Shown piece after piece: positions 50,180-58,704 of a DNA stretch of 64,000 nucleotides. The notes beneath the pieces were generated by a model. The model worked only from the letters and a program-made list of their open reading frames with translations, was not told the DNA's origin and searched no databases. The first letter of the stretch is position 1. Each line of letters opens with the position of its first letter. The translations under genes and the position numbers were made by a program. The DNA lies in contig NZ_JAPEMB010000001.1 in assembly GCF_026343125.1 (NCBI RefSeq), forward strand, positions 4,283,501 through 4,347,500, read 5' to 3'. Source of the DNA: Streptomyces sp. NBC_00094. Lineage in GTDB: Bacteria; Actinomycetota; Actinomycetes; Streptomycetales; Streptomycetaceae.

Positions 50180-51538
50180 TCAGCTCCGGTACGGGTTGTA
50201 GCCGCCGTAGTCCAGGTACTGGGGCGGCGCCCACACCCGGCCCGTCGCCCGCGCCGCGTACGTGAGCGCGGGCGAGGCGACCGCCCGGCGCTGCCAGAGG
50301 TGGTGCAGCAGCTCCTGCTCCCGGGCCGGGAAGTCCGGGCCCGCCGTGCCGCGCCGGGCCCGGTCCCGGAGGAACGCGAGGGTCGTCGCGAAGGACTCGT
50401 ACTCGCCGACGGCCTGCGCCGCCGGAGGACCGTACGTCCGGGCGGCGAAGGCGCGGGCCAGCTGGCGGGCGTGCATCGAGGAGAGCGCGAGGGGCTCGGC
50501 GGGGGAGAGCCAGCCGGCCGCCGCGTACGCCGGGAGCTCCCCGGATATCGTGCGCAGCTCGCGCTGCCGGCTCCACACCGCGAGCCAGGTCAGCAGCCCG
50601 AAGGCGGGGACCATGAAGCCCCCGTACACCGCGAAGAAGGCCAGCGGGCCGCCGAAGGTGGCCGCGCCGTTCCACGCGGCGTGCATGCCCATGGCGAGCA
50701 GCAGCCCGGCGATCGGCAGCAGTACCCGCCGGATCCGCTTCCCGCGCGGCGCGAGCGCGGCGAGGCCGAAGCCGATGCCGGTGAGCACGGTGAAGAGCGG
50801 ATGCGCGAACGGCGACATCACGACCCGTACGAAGAAGGTCGCGACGGTCACCGAACCGAGGCCGGAGGAGCCGAACTCCTGGTCCTCCCCGAAGGCGTTC
50901 CCGAGGTAGAGGATGTTCTCGGTGAAGGCGAAGCCGGTCGCCGTGAAACCGGCGACGACGACCCCGTCGACGAGCCCGCCGAAGTGCCGTCGGCGGAAGA
51001 GGAAGAGCAGCAGGATCGCGACGGCCTTCGCGCTCTCCTCCACGACCGGCGCGATCACCGTGGCGCCGAGGGATTCCGCCGAGTCCGGGTCGGCGGTGGC
51101 CGTCGCGATCCAGCGGACCGCGAAGGAGTTCGCCAGGATCGCGACCAGCGCGGCCGCGAAGGCGCCCCACGCGAAGGCGAAGAGCAGGTTCTTCCAGGGG
51201 CCCGGCTCGACCCGGTCGAGCCAGCGGAACGTGGCCATCAGCAGCGGTACGGGAAGCACCGCGAGGCCCAGGCCGACGAGGAAGCCCTCGGTGCCGGTCT
51301 GCTCGCGGACCATCGCCAGGATGATCAGGGCGCAGAGCACGAGCAGGGTGACCACGGCGACGGCCCGGACCAGCCGGCTGCGCCAGAAGGTGCGGCGGGG
51401 CCGGTAGCGCCACTGCGACCGGTCGGCGGCGGCCGGGAACGCCGGCTCGTCGCTGTCCCGGTGCGGAACGGGCGCGGTCACGCTGTCGGCTTCGGCTCTG
51501 CCGTCGGTCTCGGCTTCGGCGGGGGCGGGATTCGACAC
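50180..51538 (-). CDS. PrsW-type intramembrane metalloprotease
   Basis: 452 residues with eight or so membrane segments (about 60-330). The family motifs are complete: EESAKAVAI (EExxK), FTENILY (FxxxE) and MGMHAAWNG (HxxxN). PrsW cleaves a membrane anti-sigma factor in Bacillus; in Streptomyces targets are largely unknown. The C-terminal 110 residues are cytosolic. GTG at 51538. Lies 56 bases after trmB. Confidence 0.9.
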   Translation of the reverse strand: MSNPAPAEAETDGRAEADSVTAPVPHRDSDEPAFPAAADRSQWRYRPRRTFWRSRLVRAVAVVTLLVLCALIILAMVREQTGTEGFLVGLGLAVLPVPLLMATFRWLDRVEPGPWKNLLFAFAWGAFAAALVAILANSFAVRWIATATADPDSAESLGATVIAPVVEESAKAVAILLLFLFRRRHFGGLVDGVVVAGFTATGFAFTENILYLGNAFGEDQEFGSSGLGSVTVATFFVRVVMSPFAHPLFTVLTGIGFGLAALAPRGKRIRRVLLPIAGLLLAMGMHAAWNGAATFGGPLAFFAVYGGFMVPAFGLLTWLAVWSRQRELRTISGELPAYAAAGWLSPAEPLALSSMHARQLARAFAARTYGPPAAQAVGEYESFATTLAFLRDRARRGTAGPDFPAREQELLHHLWQRRAVASPALTYAARATGRVWAPPQYLDYGGYNPYRS

Positions 51539-51594
51539 GTGAGCGACCCTAACGACCCCCACCGACACCGGGCGACGGAGTGACGCACTCCCTG

Positions 51595-52389
51595 TCACTT
51601 CCTCCGGAAGAGGAGGTCGTGCACGACGTGCCCCTTGTCCAGGCCCTGGCCCTCGAAGCGGGTCAGGGGCCGGAAGTCCGGGCGGGGCGCGAAGCCGCCG
51701 TCGGCGAGCGTGTTCTCGAAGTCCGGATGCGCGGAGAGCACCTCCAGCATCTGCTCGGCGTACGACTCCCAGTCGGTGGCGCAGTGCAGCACTCCGCCGG
51801 GCTTGAGCCGGGTCGCGAGCAGGCTGAGGAACTCGGGCTGGATCAGGCGCCGCTTGTGGTGGCGGGCCTTGGGCCACGGGTCCGGGAAGTAGACGCGGCA
51901 GCCGTCGAGGGAGTCCTTGTCGAGCATCTCGCGGAGCAGGATGATCGCGTCGCCGTTGGCGACCCGGACGTTGGTGAGGCCGTTGCGGTCGGCGAGGCCG
52001 AGGAGGTTGCCCTGGCCGGGGGTGTGGACGTCCACGGCGAGGATGCCGGTGCCGGGGTCGGCGGCGGCCATCTGCGCGGTCGCCTCGCCCATGCCGAAAC
52101 CGATCTCCAGGACGACCGGAAGCCCGTCGAACATCTCGCCCAGGTCGAGGATCCGCTTGCCGTCGATGTCGAGGCCCCAGTCGGGCCACCGCTTCAGCAT
52201 GGCCTCGGCCTGCCCGTAGGTGACACGGCTCCGCCGAGGCTGGAAGCTCCGGATCCGCCGCTCGTGATGAGCCCCGGCGGGATCGGGCAGGGGCCCCTCA
52301 CCGGGGGCGAACATCCGACTGCCCCGCCGCGCGACAGGCTGGGCGGGTTCGGCGGCGGACTGCGGGGCGTTCTCTGGCTGCTCGGACAC
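51595..52389 (-). CDS. trmB: tRNA (guanine-N7-)-methyltransferase TrmB
   Basis: 264 residues. Methylates G46 of tRNA with S-adenosylmethionine. The SAM fold starts at VLEIGFGMGEAT, and the substrate loop is YFPDPWPKARHHKRRL, the TrmB hallmark. The N-terminal 60 residues are a disordered extension. The start is uncertain: GTG at 52389 is chosen, but no strong ribosome site is present and further in-frame codons exist upstream. Confidence 0.92.
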   Translation of the reverse strand: MSEQPENAPQSAAEPAQPVARRGSRMFAPGEGPLPDPAGAHHERRIRSFQPRRSRVTYGQAEAMLKRWPDWGLDIDGKRILDLGEMFDGLPVVLEIGFGMGEATAQMAAADPGTGILAVDVHTPGQGNLLGLADRNGLTNVRVANGDAIILLREMLDKDSLDGCRVYFPDPWPKARHHKRRLIQPEFLSLLATRLKPGGVLHCATDWESYAEQMLEVLSAHPDFENTLADGGFAPRPDFRPLTRFEGQGLDKGHVVHDLLFRRK

Positions 52390-52527
52390 AATGTCCGATT
52401 CTACGATCGCGACGCCCTTGCCCGGGGCCACGGGGGAGAGGGCGCGGGCCCGGGCGGGGCTCACGGGCCGCAACCCGCCGCCGTCCACCACCCGCGGAGC
52501 TACAACCGCGGAGCTGCAACCGTGGAG

Positions 52528-53712
52528 CTACAACCGCGCCAGCGCCCGCCCCGCCACCTCCCGCCCGATCGGCAGCGAAGCCGTCGCCGCCGGCGACGGC
52601 GCGTTCAGCACGTGCACCGTCCGCGGCGCCTCCCGGATCAGGAAGTCGTCGACCAGCGTCCCGTCCCGCAGCACCGCCTGCGCCCGCACCCCCGGCGCCG
52701 CGCGCCGCAGGTCGGACTCCTCCACCACCGGCAGCAGTCTCCGTACCGCCGCCGTGAAGGCCCGCTTCGACACCGAGCGCCGCAGCTCACCCGCCCCGTA
52801 CCGCCAGTGGTCGCGGGCGATCGCCCACGAGCCGGGCCAGGCCAGCGTGGCGCCCAGCTCGCGCGGGCGGACGACGGACCAGCCGTACCCCTCGCGGGCG
52901 AGCGCCGGTACCGCGTTCGGCCCGACGTGGACGCCGCCGTCGACGCCCCGGGTCAGATGCACCCCGAGGAACGGGAACGCCGGGTCCGGCACCGGATAGA
53001 CCAGGCCCCGCACGAGCGAGGGGTCCGCCAGCTCGTAGTACTCCCCACGGAAGGGGACGATCCGCATCCCCGGGTCGTCGCCCGCGAGCCGCGCGATCCG
53101 GTCGCAGTGCAGCCCCGCGCAGTTCACCAGGACCCGCGCCCGCACGACCCGCCCGTCCGCGGTCCGCACGGCGACACCCCAGGGGCGCCGGTCGATCACG
53201 GCGACCTCCGCCCCGTACAGGATCCGCGCCCCCGAGGCCTCCGCGAGCCGCTCGGCGACGGCGGTGTAGTCGCAGATTCCGGTCGTGCCGACATGGATCG
53301 CGGCCAGCCCCCGCACCCGCGGCTCGTACTCGCTGATCTGCGCCGGGCCGAGCTCCCGCACCGGGATGCCGTTCTCCCGGCCGCGCTGCACGAGTGCGTG
53401 CAGCCGGGGCAGTTCCTCGCGCGCGGTGGCGACGACGAGCTTCCCCGTCACCTCGTACGGAATGCCCCACTCCGCGCAGAACTTGACCATCTCGGCCGCG
53501 CCCTCGACCGCGAACCGCGCCTTGAGCGAACCGGGCCGGTAGTAGATCCCGCTGTGGATCACCCCGCTGTTGCGCCCGGTCTGGTGCCGCGCGAGGGCGT
53601 GCTCCTTCTCCAGGACCGTGACCCGGGTGCCGGGGGCGGCACGCGTCAGCGCGTACGCCGTCGACAGACCGACGATCCCACCGCCGATCACGAGCACGTC
53701 ACAGTCAAACAC
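52528..53712 (-). CDS. lhgO: L-2-hydroxyglutarate oxidase LhgO
   Basis: 394 residues, FAD-dependent DAO-fold oxidoreductase. Dinucleotide motif DVLVIGGGIVGLSTAYAL at the N terminus; NSGVIHSGIYYRPGSLKA and the late HVLNAPSPAATASLPIG segment are typical of L2HG oxidases. It repairs L-2-hydroxyglutarate to 2-oxoglutarate. GTG at 53712 with GGGAGGTGG close upstream. A short 15-base repeat (GGAGCTACAACCGC-like) lies just past the stop. Confidence 0.9.
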   Translation of the reverse strand: MFDCDVLVIGGGIVGLSTAYALTRAAPGTRVTVLEKEHALARHQTGRNSGVIHSGIYYRPGSLKARFAVEGAAEMVKFCAEWGIPYEVTGKLVVATAREELPRLHALVQRGRENGIPVRELGPAQISEYEPRVRGLAAIHVGTTGICDYTAVAERLAEASGARILYGAEVAVIDRRPWGVAVRTADGRVVRARVLVNCAGLHCDRIARLAGDDPGMRIVPFRGEYYELADPSLVRGLVYPVPDPAFPFLGVHLTRGVDGGVHVGPNAVPALAREGYGWSVVRPRELGATLAWPGSWAIARDHWRYGAGELRRSVSKRAFTAAVRRLLPVVEESDLRRAAPGVRAQAVLRDGTLVDDFLIREAPRTVHVLNAPSPAATASLPIGREVAGRALARL

Positions 53713-53809
53713 CAGCGCCACCTCCCACCCCCGATAGTGCACTGGCCCACTGACAATCCCGTGAAACCTCGCGCGGCCTCACGAGACGCGCGTCACGTGG
53801 ATCGCACAC

Positions 53810-53958
53810 GCGCCACAGACGCCACAGACGCCACAGGCGACACAGCCCACGCGGGCGACACAGGCCACGCGAGCCGCACAGCCCAGGCGAGCCACGCGGT
53901 CCACGCGAGCCGCGCAGCCCAGGCGAGCCGCGCGGCCCACGTGAGCCGCGCAGCCCAC
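53810..53958. repeat. 18-base minisatellite
   Basis: From 53851 there are six exact-register 18-base units of the form GCGAGCCGCGCAGCCCAG with alternating CAG/CAC ends, giving a 36-base higher-order period. More degenerate 9- and 12-base copies (GCCACAGAC) precede them. It fills the gap between lhgO and the 3' end of the sporulation-associated gene. Confidence 0.85.
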
Positions 53959-53966
53959 ACAGGGCC

Positions 53967-55415
53967 TCACACCGGCGCGACGAGGAGCGGCCGGGCCCGC
54001 TCCCGCAGCTCCACGACGCGCGGCTCGTCCCCGTACGGTTCGAGCCGGTGCAGCAGATCCCGTACGTACTCGGTCGTCCGTGCAGAGGAGATCCGCCCCG
54101 CCACCTCCACCGCGCGCGTGCCCGCCGCGCAGGCCGCGTCCAGATTGCCCGACTCCAGCTCGGCGACGGCGGAGACGACGAGCCGCAGCCCGTGCGAGCG
54201 GACGAACTCCTCCGTCGGCCGGGACAGCGCCTGCTCGGTGAAGCGACGCACCTCGCGGGGTGCCTTCAGGTCCCGGTAGCACTCGGCGGCGTCCGCGCAG
54301 AACCGGTCGTACGAGTAGAAGCCCAGCCACGTCGGGTCGGCGTCGCCCGCCCGGGACCGCTCCAGCCACCCCTCGGCGGCCTTCAGCGCGGCGGCGGCGG
54401 CCGGCCCGTCGCCGGCCTTGGCGTGCGCACGGGCCTCGACGAGCCGGAAGAAGGACATGGTGCGGGCGGTGGCGAGCCCCCGGTTCCGTTCGAGAGCGGC
54501 CTGGGCGAGGTCGACGCCCTCGTCGGCGAAGCCCCGGTAGGTGGCCTGGAGGGACATGGAGGCGAGGACGTAGCCGCCGAGGGGCACGTCGGCGGCGGCG
54601 CGGGCGAGCCGCAGGGCCTGGATGTAGTAGCGCTGGGCGGCCTCCTGCTGCCCGGTGTCGAAGGCCATCCAGCCGGCCAGGCGGGTGAGCTCGGCGGTCG
54701 CCCCGAAGAGCGCGCGGCCGACCTCGTCCGAGTACGAGCCGAGCAGCAGCGGTGCCGCGTCCACGCGTAAGCACTCGGGGACCATCGACGAACGCCAGTC
54801 CCCACCCCCGTACTTGGAGTCCCAGCGGCGCGCGTCCTCGGCGGCCTCGCGCAGCTTGGCGACGTCGCTGTGACCCACGCGCGCGTGCTCCGCGGCCGCC
54901 GCGACGGCGGAACCCCGGCCCGCCCCGGAGCGGGGGGCCTCGCGCTCCACCGACGGGTCGGCGGGGGTTATCAGCCAACGGGAGGCGGGCGTCGCGTACG
55001 CGCTCACGGCGAAGGACCCGGCCAGCGACTGCCAGATGCCGCCGCCTCCGGCCCGCCGACCGGCGAGATCCAGCCGGTACAGGTCGGTGGCCGAGCGGAC
55101 CGCCTCACCCACGTCACGCGGGAAGGCGAGCCCCACCTCGGGCGCAGGGTCGGCGTCCGCGAGCCCGATCTCGTGCAGCGGCACGGGCCGGCCGAGCTTC
55201 TGGCCGATCGCGGCGGCGATCAGATGCGGGGCGGCGCCCTGCGGCACCATGCCCTTCGACACCCACCGGGCCACCGAGGTCTTGTCGTACCGAAGCGTCA
55301 GGCCCCGCTGTGAGCCGAGGTCGTTGACGCGCCGGGCGAGCCCGGCGTTGCTGATTCCCGCGAGGGCGAGAACCGTGCCGAGCTTTTCGTTCGGCCCGCG
55401 TTGCTCCCTGGACAT
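53967..55415 (-). CDS. Sporulation-associated regulator-like protein
   Basis: 482 residues. The N terminus (EKLGTVLALAGISNAGLARRVNDLG ... TSVARWVSKGMVP) is a helix-turn-helix of the kind seen in the S. griseus sporulation-associated ORF1590 family. The rest is alpha-helical with TPR-like pairs (about 200-470). Members affect the onset of sporulation, as I recall, but the biochemical role is unsettled. ATG at 55415 with GAGGGGTGG upstream. Divergent from the cyclase-like gene over a long 571-base gap. Confidence 0.78.
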   Translation of the reverse strand: MSREQRGPNEKLGTVLALAGISNAGLARRVNDLGSQRGLTLRYDKTSVARWVSKGMVPQGAAPHLIAAAIGQKLGRPVPLHEIGLADADPAPEVGLAFPRDVGEAVRSATDLYRLDLAGRRAGGGGIWQSLAGSFAVSAYATPASRWLITPADPSVEREAPRSGAGRGSAVAAAAEHARVGHSDVAKLREAAEDARRWDSKYGGGDWRSSMVPECLRVDAAPLLLGSYSDEVGRALFGATAELTRLAGWMAFDTGQQEAAQRYYIQALRLARAAADVPLGGYVLASMSLQATYRGFADEGVDLAQAALERNRGLATARTMSFFRLVEARAHAKAGDGPAAAAALKAAEGWLERSRAGDADPTWLGFYSYDRFCADAAECYRDLKAPREVRRFTEQALSRPTEEFVRSHGLRLVVSAVAELESGNLDAACAAGTRAVEVAGRISSARTTEYVRDLLHRLEPYGDEPRVVELRERARPLLVAPV

Positions 55416-55986
55416 GACGCCACCCCTCGACAACCCAGACGGCCGCCACGACGCCGGGCATAGGCGTGCGGCATTCGTAAACACAGCGTAGTTCGCCGCA
55501 TCCCCACCGTTAAGGGGCGGTGTTCCGTATGGCGAGATTGTTGTGTGAACGTCCGGCGACGGGCGTCGTCGACCCGCGCCGCGCTCCGGCCGTGTGGCCG
55601 TGCGCCCGGCCGTGCGCTCTCGTCCGGCCGGCGGGGGAGCGCTTCCATGGATGGTGCGTGGGTCGGCCCGCTCGGCCGGGAACGGTGTCCCGGACCAGTG
55701 GGCTGGGGGACACCGTCGCCCCATTCCCCGCGGGCGGCGGACGGCGCCGGGAGGCGGGAGCGCCTCCCGGGCTGCCGGTGACGCATGAGCGCGGGGGGTG
55801 AGCCGGGCGGACGCCCGGACGCCTCCCAACCCTCCGGGGAGGGTCGATATTTGGCCGAATGACGCCGGTGTCCAACTGGCCCATGCCAGGGGCGCATTCA
55901 GCTTTCGCCCGCGTGCACCCGGACTCCACCCCGTGCGCCGTTGCCGTGGCAGCATGTCTTCCACCGGAACGGACGTGGAGGCGCCG
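55416..55986. other. Long divergent gap upstream of the cyclase-like gene
   Basis: 571 bases without a convincing gene. It must contain both promoters; TACGCT on the minus strand near 55480 is a candidate -10 for the sporulation-associated gene. A 10-bp hairpin (CCGGGAGGCG, 55749-55772) was seen. I looked for a small precursor-peptide gene for the cyclase and found none with a good start. Confidence 0.55.
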
Positions 55987-58251
55987 ATGCGATGGCTGGT
56001 GGGCTGGAGCAGCGTCGCCGCGAGCTTCGCGACGACCGCCGGGGCGCGGGCGGGAGCGGTGAACGGCGGCTACGGCTCCACGGCGAGCTACGGCTCCACG
56101 ACGGGCTACGGCTCCACGACGAACTACGGCTCCACGACGAACTACGGCTCCGGCGCGGCCGACTACGGCTACGGCCCCGGCTCCGCCACCGCGAACTCCG
56201 GCCGCACGGCAGCCGAGGGGCGCACGGTGCAACCCGTGGGCGCGCAACTCCTCTGGGGCGACCCCGATCCCCTGTGGGCGGTCGGCGACTGGCGCCCCGA
56301 CGAGGTGCGCGTGGTGGCCGTCGACGACCACACCCGCCTCGCCGTCCTCGGCTGTTGCGCCGCCACCGACGAGGAGCTGCGGCTCGGCCTGCTCACCGCG
56401 CGAGGGGGCGCACTGAGGCATCTGACGGCGTGGCCCGGCAGTTACACCGCCGTCGTCAAGGCCGGCCGCCGTGTCACCGTCACCGGTGATCTCGCGGGCG
56501 CCCGGCCGGTGTTCCACACCCCGTGGGCCGGCGGTACGGCCTACGCGACCGCCGCCCTGCCGCTCGCCGACCTCGTCGAGGCCCAGCTCGACATCGGCCA
56601 CCTGGCCGCCCTGCTCGCCTGCCCCGAGACCCCGGAGGCGCTGCGTGACTCCACCCCGTACGAAGGAGTGCGGCGGGTCCCGCCGGGCCACGCGCTGATC
56701 CTGCGGGAGGGTTCGCGGGAGATCGCCGGGTACGAGACGGTGGCCTCGCTCGCCGTCGCGGCGCCCGAGGCAGACGCCCGGCAGTCCGTGGAGGCGGTAC
56801 GGGACGCCCTGGTCGAGGCCGTCCGGGCCCGGCTCACCGCGCCCCGGCACGCGCCCGAGGCCCCGCTGCCCGATCCGGGCCCGGTCCCCGGGATGGGGCC
56901 CGCCGACCGGCGCGCGGCCCGGGGCGGCGGCCCGGCGCCCGGCATCGGCGCCGACCTGTCAGGCGGCAGCGCCTCCGGCACGCTGGCCCTCCTCGCGGCG
57001 GGGCTTCCGGGGCGGCCGGGCACGATCCTGGGCCACGGTACGGGCGCGGGGGAGCGGCTCCTCGCGGTCACCTTCAACGACCTGGCGACCCGGTCCGGTT
57101 CGGGCCGCGAGGACGAACTGAAGCGGGCCGGGGAGATCGCGGCCGACCCGCGCCTGCACCACGTGGTCGTCGCCGCGGGCGAGGAGGCGCTCCCGTACGC
57201 CGCCCTGGACGGACCGCTCACCGACGAACCGGGCCCCGCGCTCGTCACGGCGGAACGCCACCGCAGGCGCCTCGCGGGCGGCAGCGCCGACCACTTCACC
57301 GGCATGGGCGCCAAGCAGGTCCTGGACGCCCACCCGGCGCGCCTCGCCGACCTCCTGATGGACCGCAGGCGCCGCTCCCTGGTGCGCCCGGTGACGGCGC
57401 TCGCCAGGGCCTCGGGTGCGTCGGCTGGCGCGTTCCTGGTGCCGCTCACCGTGTACAGGGCGGCGCGGAAGCTGGCCCGTACCCCGTACCGGACGGGTCT
57501 GGAGGCGGCGGCGCGTCGGGTCCTGGAGGCCAACCGCACGGCCCCGGACGGCTTCGGCCCCCTGGAGGCCTCGCTCTCCGCGCTGGCCTGGTCGCGGCCG
57601 GGTCCCGCGGCGCACTGGCTGACGGGGGAGGCGCTGGCCGAAGTATCGGTTCGCCTGAACCGTGCGGCGACGCTCCCCGCCTCCGTACAGCGTCCCGGCG
57701 AGGCACGCGCGCGTGCCGCCCTCGCCCGGGCGGCGGCCGACCACCGGGTCCTGGAGCAGGCCGCGGAGATCCGTGGCCAGCGGCTGCACGCCCCTTTCCT
57801 CGACAACCAGGTGGTACGGGCCTGCCGCGAGCTCCCCGAGTCGCTCCGGGTCCAGCCGGACGCCCGGGCCGGCGTCCTGCGCACGGTCCTCGCGGGCGCC
57901 GGCGTCCACGACCTCCCGCCCGGCTGGGGCGCACCGCACCCGGCGGTCCCGGCCGCCGCCGCCCGCGCGGGCCTGCGCGCCGCGCTCCCCCACCTCCTGG
58001 CCCTCTTCGACGCCCCGCTCCTCGCGGACGCGGGCCTGATCGAGGCCCGCGTGGTCCGAGACGCCCTGCGCGCGGCCGCCGACGGCGAACCGGTCCCCCT
58101 GGACGGCCTCGCCGACCTGGTCTCCACCGAGCTCTGGCTCCGCCGCCTCCTGGCCCGCCGCGGCTCCTGCTGGACGAACACGACGGAGCCGCGCGCCCAC
58201 CGGGCGGTCCAGGGGCCGCTGATCCCGGCGTCGAGGTCGCTTCCGGCGTGA
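55987..58251 (+). CDS. Asparagine synthase-like, lasso-cyclase-related protein
   Basis: 754 residues. The start MRWLVGWS without the catalytic Cys2 of glutaminases, and the end (DLVSTELWLRRLL), match the macrolactam-cyclase type of asparagine synthase homologue used for lasso peptides. Two oddities: residues 28-57 are an inserted SYGSTTGYGSTTNYG repeat, and the PP-loop, normally SGGxDS, reads SGGSAS (325-330), losing the Asp. ATP-dependent amide formation is therefore doubtful. No precursor, leader-binding or protease gene was found around it. ATG at 55987 is set by GGAGG five bases before it. Confidence 0.82.
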   Translation: MRWLVGWSSVAASFATTAGARAGAVNGGYGSTASYGSTTGYGSTTNYGSTTNYGSGAADYGYGPGSATANSGRTAAEGRTVQPVGAQLLWGDPDPLWAVGDWRPDEVRVVAVDDHTRLAVLGCCAATDEELRLGLLTARGGALRHLTAWPGSYTAVVKAGRRVTVTGDLAGARPVFHTPWAGGTAYATAALPLADLVEAQLDIGHLAALLACPETPEALRDSTPYEGVRRVPPGHALILREGSREIAGYETVASLAVAAPEADARQSVEAVRDALVEAVRARLTAPRHAPEAPLPDPGPVPGMGPADRRAARGGGPAPGIGADLSGGSASGTLALLAAGLPGRPGTILGHGTGAGERLLAVTFNDLATRSGSGREDELKRAGEIAADPRLHHVVVAAGEEALPYAALDGPLTDEPGPALVTAERHRRRLAGGSADHFTGMGAKQVLDAHPARLADLLMDRRRRSLVRPVTALARASGASAGAFLVPLTVYRAARKLARTPYRTGLEAAARRVLEANRTAPDGFGPLEASLSALAWSRPGPAAHWLTGEALAEVSVRLNRAATLPASVQRPGEARARAALARAAADHRVLEQAAEIRGQRLHAPFLDNQVVRACRELPESLRVQPDARAGVLRTVLAGAGVHDLPPGWGAPHPAVPAAAARAGLRAALPHLLALFDAPLLADAGLIEARVVRDALRAAADGEPVPLDGLADLVSTELWLRRLLARRGSCWTNTTEPRAHRAVQGPLIPASRSLPA
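56068..56157 (+). repeat. 18-base in-frame repeats in the cyclase-like gene
   Basis: Five units of GGCTACGGCTCCACGACG and close variants, coding (G/N/S)YGSTT. Confidence 0.9.
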
Positions 58252-58371
58252 GGGCGGGTGACCGCCTTCGGGTGAAACGCCACAGCACGCTCGTTCGAGT
58301 GAGCGACTCCCTGATCTGCCCACACGATGGACCTCCGCTGAGAACGTCTCACCGAGCGAAGGAGGCCCGTC

Positions 58372-58632
58372 ATGGCGATGGCGCTGCCGGCGCCGGAGGA
58401 CGCGTTCTCCGAGGGCATGCCCGGCCGTGAGGGCGCGAGCGTGCAGGAGATCCGGGCCTACGCTCGCGCCGGGATTCCCGTCCACCTGCTCATCGACCGT
58501 GGGGCCGGCGAGGCCGTCGTCTGCTCCGAGCCCGTCGGGGACGCCTACGCCCACAAGTTCATCCACACGTTGGGGACAGTCGTCCCGCTTCCCTACCCGC
58601 TCGGCTTCGAGCTCGACACATCGGCGTTCTGA
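58372..58632 (+). pseudogene. Truncated Uma2-family nuclease remnant
   Basis: An 86-codon open frame. Residues 25-86 (VQEIRAYARAGIPVHLLIDR, then GEAVVCSEP and PLPYPLGFELDTSAF) match the C-terminal third of Uma2/DUF820 PD-(D/E)XK proteins common in Streptomyces. The N-terminal 20 resemble their start, but the central half with the nuclease residues is missing, as after an internal deletion. It keeps a good AAGGAGG ribosome site and may still be translated. Confidence 0.75.
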
Positions 58633-58704
58633 CGGCCGCGCCCTCAGGGCCCCACCCGGGTAAACCCCGAGGCGCACCCGCACGCCACCGGCCACAATGA
58701 GCCG

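Noticed and set aside
55416..58251. A complete lasso-peptide gene cluster
   Set aside because: Only a cyclase-like gene exists; there is no convincing precursor ORF, RRE protein, leader peptidase or ABC exporter, and the PP-loop is degenerate.
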